DNA of 7,914 nt, from assembly GCF_000160855.1 (NCBI RefSeq), contig NZ_GG700752.1, positions 263,545 to 271,458 on the forward strand, written 5' to 3'. A program made the translations under genes and the position numbers. The notes beneath the pieces are model-generated. The model was not told the origin of the DNA and made no database searches. It saw only the letters and a program-made list of their open reading frames with translations. The stretch's first letter is position 1. Each line of letters begins with the position of its first letter. This stretch comes from Lactobacillus helveticus DSM 20075 = CGMCC 1.1877. GTDB lineage: Bacteria > Bacillota > Bacilli > Lactobacillales > Lactobacillaceae. Positions 1 to 5,770 of this stretch are shown here, piece by piece.

Positions 1-2
1 CC

Positions 3-77
3 CTTCATGATGATGAATTTAAGCAAATATTAGAACAGAAGATGGTCAAAAGACCAATTTTCTTTGTTCAAAAATAA
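3..77 (+). CDS. C-terminal end of an unidentified upstream gene (partial)
   Basis: An open frame enters from the left edge and ends at TAA (75-77). It encodes about 24 residues ending in KRPIFFVQK. The fragment is too short to assign to a family. It is followed closely by a stem-loop terminator, which supports its being the true 3' end of a plus-strand gene that is not part of the peptide operon. The other two forward frames hit stops early in this stretch. Confidence 0.5.
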   Translation, partial: LHDDEFKQILEQKMVKRPIFFVQK

Positions 78-88
78 AAATAGAGAGA

Positions 89-135
89 AAAAACGACCAA
101 TCAAACTCAAATTAAGAGTTGAATTGATCGTTTTT
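89..135 (+). terminator. Stem-loop terminator of the upstream gene, possibly bidirectional
   Basis: The arms 89-108 and 116-135 are inverted repeats of 20 nt with three mismatches, separated by a 7-nt AT loop. The left arm begins with an A run and the right arm ends in a T run, so the hairpin could act on either strand. It lies 11 bp after the upstream stop codon and isolates that gene from the operon downstream. Confidence 0.65.
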
Positions 136-167
136 CGGTATCTAAGGGTTGGTTATTTCCCAGACAC

Positions 168-228
168 TTTGTAGTGTTAAGTTGCTGTAGTCTAAACACT
201 ATTTAGCACTGGCACTACTAAATTAAAA
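168..228. repeat. Structured 61-bp repeat, copy A (upstream flank of the cluster)
   Basis: This segment matches 7351-7411 without gaps at 49 of 61 positions, in the same orientation. It can fold: GTAGT (171-175) pairs with ACTAC (214-218), and GTTAAGT (176-182) with ATTTAGC (201-207), allowing G-U pairs. The conserved centre is TAGTCTAAACACTATTTAG. No T-tract follows on either strand, so it does not look like a terminator. It lies between the upstream terminator and the operon promoter. Whether it is a dispersed genomic repeat, a cassette boundary or an RNA element cannot be told from the window. Confidence 0.7.
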
Positions 229-230
229 AG

Positions 231-290
231 TAGTATTTAATAAAAATAAGCTTTAAATGAAAAAATAATATAAATATTTTTAAAATACTA
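231..290. promoter_or_regulatory. Inverted repeat abutting the operon -35 box (possible operator)
   Basis: TAGTATTT (231-238) and AAATACTA (283-290) form a perfect 8-bp inverted repeat with a 44-bp AT-rich spacer. The right half ends at the base before the -35 hexamer. This is a plausible site for a dimeric regulator or a DNA loop, but such AT-rich half-sites can arise by chance. No regulator gene is present in the window. Confidence 0.25.
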
Positions 291-319
291 TTGACTTATT
301 AATAAAAAGATAATATTAT
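291..319 (+). promoter_or_regulatory. Sigma-70-type promoter of the peptide operon
   Basis: TTGACT (291-296) and TATTAT (314-319) are separated by exactly 17 bp and preceded by a very AT-rich stretch that could serve as an UP element. Transcription would start near 325-328, leaving a leader of about 60 nt before the precursor start codon. No other convincing promoter was seen before the later genes, so it probably serves the whole operon. Confidence 0.75.
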
Positions 320-389
320 TGCCCTAATTTCCAAATGAACTACATCCATTTAGAAAGAAATATCTTTTTACTGAAAGGAAGTATTTTTT

Positions 390-533
390 ATGGAAAAGAC
401 TAATGAAAAGAAACAATTTGTTAAAGTTAATGGCTTGAAGGTTGAAACTGTTGATTATGACGATAATGTTGAATTGTTAGTTTCATGTTCTGGCTGTCAA
501 GATGAAGATGATGTTTCAGAAGGACAGTTTTAA
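390..533 (+). CDS. RiPP precursor peptide, 47 aa, putative SCSGC core
   Basis: This small gene begins with ATG 8 nt after a good ribosome binding site (AAAGGAAG, 374-381) and ends at TAA. The N-terminal 30 residues are charged and free of Cys (MEKTNEKKQF, then VKVNGLKVETVDYDDNVELL), which suits a leader peptide. The C-terminal part is VSCSGCQDEDDVSEGQF. Ser32, Cys33, Ser34 and Cys36 are candidate sites for heterocyclisation by the YcaO downstream, and the only two cysteines lie here. The tail after the second Cys is strongly acidic, unlike the Gly/Ser/Cys/Thr-rich cores of streptolysin S or microcin B17. The role is inferred from position: it is the first gene of the operon, followed by a terminator and then modification enzymes. 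The product and the leader cleavage site are unknown, and I do not recognise a named homologue. Confidence 0.85.
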   Translation: MEKTNEKKQFVKVNGLKVETVDYDDNVELLVSCSGCQDEDDVSEGQF

Positions 534-548
534 AGATTAACATTGTAG

Positions 549-593
549 AAGCGTAGTGGGATTATTGACAATCTTTCTGCGCTTTTATTTTTT
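549..593 (+). terminator. Intrinsic terminator/attenuator between precursor and enzyme genes
   Basis: AAGCGTAG (549-556) pairs with CTGCGCTT (577-584), and GGGATT (558-563) with AATCTT (570-575). They are separated by a single T-T mismatch and close on a 6-nt loop (ATTGAC). The stem is followed by a T-rich tract (583-593). It lies 15 bp after the precursor stop codon and 17 bp before the next start. A leaky terminator here would give abundant precursor mRNA and less enzyme mRNA, as is established for the sagA-sagB junction of the streptolysin S operon. Confidence 0.85.
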
Positions 594-610
594 ACTTTAG
601 GAGAAAACCA

Positions 611-1243
611 ATGCCAAGTAGTAATTTTTATGAGGCACTTAGTCTTAAAACTAGAGTTATACACCGAAACGAATTAAATAAGATAAAAGAGTCTGAAATT
701 CATGATGAAGAAATTAATAGTTTCTCTGAAAACTTTATTTTTAAAAATAGATATTCTTATCGTGGTAACCTAAGTAGTTTATCTTATACAGAATTAAAAG
801 AATTTATAGAAGATCTTTCAAGACGAAAAGACTATCATCCAATTCCTTACGCGGGAAATATATCTCCGGTAATTTCATTTTGCCTAAATGACTCTAATTT
901 ATATTATTGTAATTTTATTAATGGCTCTTTAAAGCGATATCAATCGGACAGTTTAAGAAAGTATGTGAAAAAACAAACAGATAGAGCAGATATTAGAGGC
1001 TCTGGTGGAACGATAATTTTATTAGCATTGGATTTTAGTGTATTAAAGACAAAATATTTGCAACAATCAGAAATTTTATCGTGGGTAGACTTGGGGTGCA
1101 TTCTTGAAGGAATGTCTATTCTTGCATCAGTAAAACAATATAATTGTTGCATTCACTTTTTTATGAAAGATCCTAGAAATATTCTATTTGATGAGAAATC
1201 CTATACTCCAGTCTGTTTATTTCGTATTGGTCATAAAGCATAA
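611..1243 (+). CDS. SagB-type FMN-dependent azoline dehydrogenase
   Basis: The 210-residue protein probably oxidises azolines formed on the precursor to azoles, as SagB and McbC do using FMN. The family signs are: RYSYRG at 47-52, matching the N-terminal R-x-S-x-R nitroreductase signature; LSYTELKEFI at 57-66; a PYAGNISPVISF block (79-90) at the usual PSGGALYP position; TIILLALDFSVLKTKY (134-149) with Lys148-Tyr149 at the conserved Lys-Tyr pair needed by this family; then LGCILEGMSILAS (161-173), the helix matching the usual D-x-G-x-x-x-Q-N segment. It is short for a family often of 250 or more residues, mainly through a reduced N-terminus. ATG 611 is supported by AGGAGA (599-604) 6 nt upstream. 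The next gene starts 1 nt after its stop, suggesting coupled translation. Similarity is distant, so a redox role is fairly safe but the exact reaction is inferred. Confidence 0.8.
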   Translation: MPSSNFYEALSLKTRVIHRNELNKIKESEIHDEEINSFSENFIFKNRYSYRGNLSSLSYTELKEFIEDLSRRKDYHPIPYAGNISPVISFCLNDSNLYYCNFINGSLKRYQSDSLRKYVKKQTDRADIRGSGGTIILLALDFSVLKTKYLQQSEILSWVDLGCILEGMSILASVKQYNCCIHFFMKDPRNILFDEKSYTPVCLFRIGHKA

Positions 1244-1244
1244 A

Positions 1245-2261
1245 ATGAGAAAAATTAGTATACAATTTGGTACGAATAATAATCATAGTGTAAATGGATA
1301 TTTTACATGTATAAATTTGAGTAACTCACATCATAATGTACAACAAAGAATTACAAAATCTAATTTAAAAGAAATATTTGCTCAGGTTAATCTTTTAGAT
1401 TTATTGTATCCAGCTTTATCTTTGATTGATTCACTGAATATTTTATTAGCTAACTACCATTTCAAGTGGATAGAATTAATTTTATCTATAAAAGAAGAAA
1501 AATGTAAATCTTCGTTAGAATATGTGTATTTAGGAGGAATTTTAACTTGTTGTGGAATTACAAGACCTATAGGCATTAAACAAAGAAACATTAATTTTTT
1601 AAGTGCTAATTTAACTAAGCTAATTTCATTAGCGATTGAAGGCATAAATAGTCTTAATTTCGTAGACCTTAACAGTGTGGGTTTGAGTTTTGATAGCTTT
1701 TCGGCTGGGATACTTTTCCATGAATTATTTGGTCACCTATCAGAAGGTGACGTAAAAGATATAAGAGAGTCTTTTATTCCGGCATTAAAAAGAAATTTTA
1801 ATGTATATGATGTACCTTTTTATCCGAATCAGCAAGATGATGCATGTATTAAGGGACATAGTGTAAATTTGCTAAATAGTAGATTAAATTACGATACAGG
1901 AAATCTCTTTATCTATATAGATAGAGATAATGTCCAAAATAATATAGGGATTATTCGCCAAAGAAAACTTATTGCGACACGGTTTGGACTAGCCGAAGTT
2001 ATTAACCCCAATGTGGTTATTTCCTTTGGAGGGGTTAATATACAAAAACATGCATTACATATAAGATTAGGACTTCAAAAAATTAAAAAACTGGATTTAA
2101 AAATACCTTTGGAGGATATAAAAGAAGTATATACATCTGATAATTCTCCGATTGAATATAGTACTATATGTCAAAAAATATCATATCCTGCTGTAGTATC
2201 TTTTAAACTTCCAAATGTATATATGAGATTAAAGCGACCAATAAAATTTTATATACAATAA
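1245..2261 (+). CDS. TldD/PmbA-like zinc metallopeptidase, putative leader peptidase
   Basis: Taken from ATG 1245, the protein has 338 residues. The motif HELFGHLSEGD (159-169) matches the HExxxH zinc site of TldD (HEAVGHGLEGD in E. coli); His159, Glu160 and His164 would be ligands and general base. Near the C-terminus, TICQKISYPAV (307-317) aligns with the TldD segment CGKxGQxxPV, making Cys309 a candidate third ligand. TldD/TldE degrade unfolded peptides and remove the microcin B17 leader, so leader removal is the likely job here. It is much shorter than TldD (about 480 residues), and no second subunit is encoded nearby. The frame stays open upstream to a TTG at 1188 and an ATG at 1191, but those starts overlap the dehydrogenase gene. 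ATG 1245 has no clear ribosome binding site and follows the previous stop by 1 nt, consistent with translational coupling. Confidence 0.8.
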   Translation: MRKISIQFGTNNNHSVNGYFTCINLSNSHHNVQQRITKSNLKEIFAQVNLLDLLYPALSLIDSLNILLANYHFKWIELILSIKEEKCKSSLEYVYLGGILTCCGITRPIGIKQRNINFLSANLTKLISLAIEGINSLNFVDLNSVGLSFDSFSAGILFHELFGHLSEGDVKDIRESFIPALKRNFNVYDVPFYPNQQDDACIKGHSVNLLNSRLNYDTGNLFIYIDRDNVQNNIGIIRQRKLIATRFGLAEVINPNVVISFGGVNIQKHALHIRLGLQKIKKLDLKIPLEDIKEVYTSDNSPIEYSTICQKISYPAVVSFKLPNVYMRLKRPIKFYIQ

Positions 2262-2275
2262 GGGAGGATAAAGTA

Positions 2276-3292
2276 ATGGAATATATGTTTAAGTACGATG
2301 TATATGGAAAAGTAGAGAACAAGGAAATAAAAATATTAGAGTTAATTCCTATAAAAAGAAGATATGTAATTAAATTGAAGGATGATGAGGTCAGCTCTGC
2401 GAAACAACTTATAGATTTACTTAATCATGGAACAACATTGCAAGAACTAGAAAAGCTTTTTGCTAAAAAAGAAACCATGAATAATATTTTTGTTTTTTTA
2501 AAGAAACAATATTTATTAGCAAATTACTTTGGTGATAATCATCCTGACGATCCTTTTGCTAGACAAATTGAAATGTTGGATTCTTTCAATAGATCTAGTG
2601 TATCAACCTCAAAATTACAGTCTGATTTAAGTCAAAAAAGCGTTCTGATAATTGGTGCTGGCGGAGTTGGAACAGCATTAAGTAACCTCTTAAATTCTTG
2701 TGGAATCGGACATATTTTTATTGTAGATGCAGATATTATTGAAAATACAAATTTATCAAGACAATTTTTATATAATCGAGACGATGTAGGAAAGCCTAAA
2801 GTTGAAGTTCTTAGTCAGAAATTAAACAAACGAGGCTTAGGCAAAGTTACAGGAATCAATGCAATGCTAACATTGTCTAACTATAAGGATATTTTAAAGG
2901 ACGTTGGAAATGTAGATTTAATTACAGGTATGCCATTTCCTTTTAGTTCTTCTTTAAATAAATTGTATAAGGACATTTTGACCTTAGGTTATACAATGTA
3001 CGCTATTGGAGAACACGATGCAGGCCCATTGTTTACTAAATCCAATGAAATAGATAAAGTTGCTAATTCAATTATTGCTAAATATCCTGCTACTAACTTT
3101 TTAAATCAAAGACGAGATAATCCAGCTCGGCATGATAGACATCCTAGTTTTTTACCAGAAATACAAATTACAAGTTCATTAGCTGCTGCTGAAATAGTTA
3201 AATATTTTACCCAAATTACGACTATGAATACTGAAAATACTATGTATTCATTACACTCTGATAACTATACTGTCTCGCTTGTAAAATTTTGA
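2276..3292 (+). CDS. E1/ThiF-like cyclodehydratase partner with N-terminal leader-binding domain
   Basis: This 338-residue protein probably recruits the precursor leader and supports YcaO. Residues about 5-85 have the look of a PqqD-like RiPP recognition element: strand-rich start, RRYVIKL (28-34), then helices with TTLQELEKLF (53-62). Residues 120-315 form an E1-type Rossmann domain: GAGGVG (127-132), VDADIIENTNLSRQ (150-163), and VGKPKVEVL (171-179). The stretch VDLITGMPFPFSSSLNKL (213-230) occupies the place of the canonical D-x-x-DN motif, but Phe221 appears where the catalytic Asp should be. The single cysteine (Cys142) means the zinc-binding CxxC pairs of many E1 and TOMM C proteins are absent. 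It is therefore more likely a scaffold, as in TOMM cyclodehydratases, than an active adenylating enzyme. Start ATG 2276 has an excellent site, AGGGAGG (2261-2267). The gene is followed after 32 bp by ycaO. Confidence 0.85.
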   Translation: MEYMFKYDVYGKVENKEIKILELIPIKRRYVIKLKDDEVSSAKQLIDLLNHGTTLQELEKLFAKKETMNNIFVFLKKQYLLANYFGDNHPDDPFARQIEMLDSFNRSSVSTSKLQSDLSQKSVLIIGAGGVGTALSNLLNSCGIGHIFIVDADIIENTNLSRQFLYNRDDVGKPKVEVLSQKLNKRGLGKVTGINAMLTLSNYKDILKDVGNVDLITGMPFPFSSSLNKLYKDILTLGYTMYAIGEHDAGPLFTKSNEIDKVANSIIAKYPATNFLNQRRDNPARHDRHPSFLPEIQITSSLAAAEIVKYFTQITTMNTENTMYSLHSDNYTVSLVKF

Positions 3293-3324
3293 TTTATAAA
3301 TATCCTTTTGAAGAGGAAAGTACT

Positions 3325-4167
3325 ATGAAAATCTATAAGTGGAAACTATCTAAATTACAAGTTCTTAAGCTAAGTAAGGTAAAAGTACAAGGAAACTTAG
3401 TTGCCGTTACTTCCGACGGAAATAAATATATTCCTTTTGGAGGAATAGATTCACTCTATGAAACGGCTTATAAAAAAGCTATATCTGAGTTAAATGAACG
3501 CGCGGCATGGTTTACTATGTACAGTTTACATCCGAGTATAGTTCCTAATACAACTGGATTCGCGGCGCATACAGATAAAGAAAAAGCTATTCAGAGTTCT
3601 ATCTATGAAGTTATTGAAAGAAAAGCATTTCATTATTTTATTAAACTCATTATGAATAATAAAATAGATGAGATTTACTCTAATTTTCATATTCAAAATA
3701 AAAAAGATTTTCTTCTTTTTAGTAAGCCATATTTAACTCAGGCGGGTGAATTATGGATTACATTTGCGTTTGATTTAGGAAGAAAAATTATACCGGTAGG
3801 AATGGGAAAGCAAAATAATTTAGCTGAAAGTATTGATGATGCAATAGACGAATGCATAATGGTAAATCACTCTATCGAAAAATATTTAATTAGTCATAGT
3901 AATAAACAATCTACACAGAGTATGTCCCAAGAAGAACTTCTTTCATTTATTAATTTGGGAAAGAGTACATTACTTCAAGATAATCTAGAAAAGCTTAGTA
4001 TAGAAAACAATTATTATGAGAATGTTAAAACGAAAAATATTGAAAGCTTGCTAACTTTGAATGTTACTCGATATATACCTAAATTTTTATCTCCAACTAA
4101 CAGATATGTATATTTATCAGTTCCCTTAGAAAAAGCGGACTCTATTAAAAATAATTATAGGATCTAG
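3325..4167 (+). CDS. YcaO-domain ATP-dependent cyclodehydratase (compact)
   Basis: Taken from ATG 3325, the product has 280 residues. YcaO enzymes phosphorylate the peptide backbone amide with ATP so that Cys or Ser side chains cyclise to azolines. Visible signatures are ISELNER (53-59), the first ExxER; GFAAHTDKEKAI followed by SIYEVIER (78-99), the second ExxER; and SIDDAIDECIMVNHS (169-183), the region of the third ATP-site motif, with Glu176 kept. The protein is short for the family, and the C-terminal PxPxP of many azoline-forming YcaOs is absent; it ends in KNNYRI. An in-frame TTG (3289) would overlap the upstream stop, but AGAGGAAAG (3312-3320) is placed for ATG 3325. Azoline formation is favoured by the SagB-like and E1-like neighbours. 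A thioamide or amidine product is less likely, as no TfuA-like gene is seen. Confidence 0.85.
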   Translation: MKIYKWKLSKLQVLKLSKVKVQGNLVAVTSDGNKYIPFGGIDSLYETAYKKAISELNERAAWFTMYSLHPSIVPNTTGFAAHTDKEKAIQSSIYEVIERKAFHYFIKLIMNNKIDEIYSNFHIQNKKDFLLFSKPYLTQAGELWITFAFDLGRKIIPVGMGKQNNLAESIDDAIDECIMVNHSIEKYLISHSNKQSTQSMSQEELLSFINLGKSTLLQDNLEKLSIENNYYENVKTKNIESLLTLNVTRYIPKFLSPTNRYVYLSVPLEKADSIKNNYRI

Positions 4168-4177
4168 ATGATTAAAA

Positions 4178-5764
4178 ATGAGTTTTCAAAAATTAATTAA
4201 AACTAATTTACTCTTATTCATTGTAATAATTGTTCTAGAGCTTTTGTTTGCAGCAGGATCTGCAATCAGTTCGTATATTATACAATTCGCTTATAATCAA
4301 CTAGTTAAAAATATTCTTCTAGGTTTTTTGCTAATTATTGCCAGTAGTGTCTTTCTTTCATTCATTTCTTATATTTTGAGCTCGTTAGCTACATATCTTT
4401 TTAGTAAGCAGACGCAAAAATATATTCACAGTATTAGGCATAAATTAATAAGCGAATACTATCATGACAAGGCGCATAAAGTAGCTGAAATGGAAAATGA
4501 ATTAAATAGCAATTTACAAGTGCTGACTAAAAATTATGCCGATCAGTCTTTGAGTATTATCCAATCAAGTTTTTTATTGGTTACGTCAATTAGCAGCCTT
4601 CTTCTAATGAATTGGATGCTGACATTGTTGGCAATAATTCTATCAGTTATTACGCTTTATATTCCCCGCTTTACAAGACAGAAAGCTTCTAATGCAACGC
4701 AAAAAGTAGCTAGTAGAAATAGTAAATATTTGTTAGTTATTGAAGAATGGTTTAACGGCTTAGAAGAATTAAGAAAATATACAGCTTTTAATCAATTAGA
4801 CTTAGTCATGCAAAAAGTTAGTCAGAATTTAGAAACAAGTTTCGTAGAAAGAAAAAAGGTAATTTCTGTTGCTGATTTTCTTAACGGATGTGCTAATTCT
4901 TTTTCTCAAATTGCGATTACTCTGTTAGCCGCAATTTTGTTTTTTAATCATCAAGTAACTTTTGGAGTAATAATAGCAGCAGGGAACTTCTCCTCTATGA
5001 TTTTAAATTGTTTATTGACAATTACTACATCGCTAACACGAATTCAGTCAGTTCAAGGTCTTAACAAACAAATTATTGAATCCCAGAAGTTAGTCCCTTT
5101 TCATAAAGAAATTAATACTGATGAAATATGCTCAATTAGTACGCATAATTTAAGCATTTCGTTTAAAAATGGAGAAACGATCTATTTTCCAGATATTCAT
5201 ATTAAAAAAGGCGAAAAAGTGTTGCTTAGTGGCGACAGTGGTACTGGTAAGTCTACGCTGTTTAAATTAATCCTTAATAAATTACAACCAACTAATGGAC
5301 AAGTTATTTTTGAAGATAAATATGGTAAAGAAATTAGTCCTGATTATGCTCAAATAGGATATATTCCTCAGGATGGAAAGCTATTTCCTACTTCTATTAT
5401 CAACAATATTATTATGTTCAATAATAAATTGAAAAAGCTGAGTAAAAATGCAGTTGAAAATAATGATTTAAGTAAAGATATAGCTAGTATGCCAAATGGA
5501 CTTGAAACGGAAATTGATTTAGACACGAATAATTTTTCTGGAGGTCAAAAACAGAAAATTATTTTAGCTCGTAATGAGATACATAATTTTTCTATTATTT
5601 TAGCTGATGAGGCAACTAGTGCAATAGATTCAAAAAGTAGCTATCGCATTCTAAAAAATTTAGTATCATCGAATAAAACAGTTATTGTAATAGCGCATAA
5701 TTTAACTCCAGCCATGGAAAAACTATTTAGTAGAAAGATTAGCCTTGGAAGCAATAAGAGGTGA
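4178..5764 (+). CDS. ABC exporter half-transporter 1 (membrane domain fused to ATPase)
   Basis: This 528-residue protein has an N-terminal membrane domain with hydrophobic segments near 10-36, 46-72, 126-163 and 240-282, and a C-terminal ATPase. The ATPase shows Walker A GDSGTGKST (352-360), Q-loop YIPQD with Gln398, signature FSGGQ (453-457), Walker B IILADE (473-478) with its catalytic Glu, and switch His507. It starts directly with the membrane region, with no C39 peptidase domain, so it exports rather than processes. Together with the next gene it likely forms a heterodimer that exports the mature peptide and may give self-protection. It begins 10 nt after the ycaO stop. Its ribosome binding site is poor (AGGA at 4159-4162, about 15 nt away), so it may depend on readthrough coupling. 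Confidence 0.92.
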   Translation: MSFQKLIKTNLLLFIVIIVLELLFAAGSAISSYIIQFAYNQLVKNILLGFLLIIASSVFLSFISYILSSLATYLFSKQTQKYIHSIRHKLISEYYHDKAHKVAEMENELNSNLQVLTKNYADQSLSIIQSSFLLVTSISSLLLMNWMLTLLAIILSVITLYIPRFTRQKASNATQKVASRNSKYLLVIEEWFNGLEELRKYTAFNQLDLVMQKVSQNLETSFVERKKVISVADFLNGCANSFSQIAITLLAAILFFNHQVTFGVIIAAGNFSSMILNCLLTITTSLTRIQSVQGLNKQIIESQKLVPFHKEINTDEICSISTHNLSISFKNGETIYFPDIHIKKGEKVLLSGDSGTGKSTLFKLILNKLQPTNGQVIFEDKYGKEISPDYAQIGYIPQDGKLFPTSIINNIIMFNNKLKKLSKNAVENNDLSKDIASMPNGLETEIDLDTNNFSGGQKQKIILARNEIHNFSIILADEATSAIDSKSSYRILKNLVSSNKTVIVIAHNLTPAMEKLFSRKISLGSNKR

Positions 5765-5770
5765 GTATAA

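Noticed and set aside
168..228. Repeat copies as CRISPR repeats or intrinsic terminators
   Set aside because: There are only two copies 7 kb apart, no spacer array, and no T-tract after either stem on either strand.
390..533. Sactipeptide or lanthipeptide precursor
   Set aside because: No radical SAM protein, LanB, LanC or LanM enzyme is encoded in the window; the enzymes present are of the azole type.
940..1152. 70-codon minus-strand ORF
   Set aside because: It lies entirely inside the SagB-like gene on the opposite strand, has no sensible ribosome binding site and no recognisable domain.
1188..1244. Longer N-terminus for the TldD-like protein (TTG 1188 or ATG 1191)
   Set aside because: It would overlap the 3' end of the dehydrogenase gene by over 50 bp; ATG 1245 directly after the upstream stop is a better start, although its ribosome binding site is weak.
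1454..1645. 63-codon minus-strand ORF
   Set aside because: It is a shadow within the TldD-like gene, with no supporting start signals.
3289..3324. Longer N-terminus for YcaO from TTG 3289
   Set aside because: AGAGGAAAG lies inside this stretch and is correctly spaced for ATG 3325.
4168..4200. 10-codon ORF starting directly after the ycaO stop
   Set aside because: It has no ribosome binding site, is very short, and overlaps the start of the first transporter in another frame.
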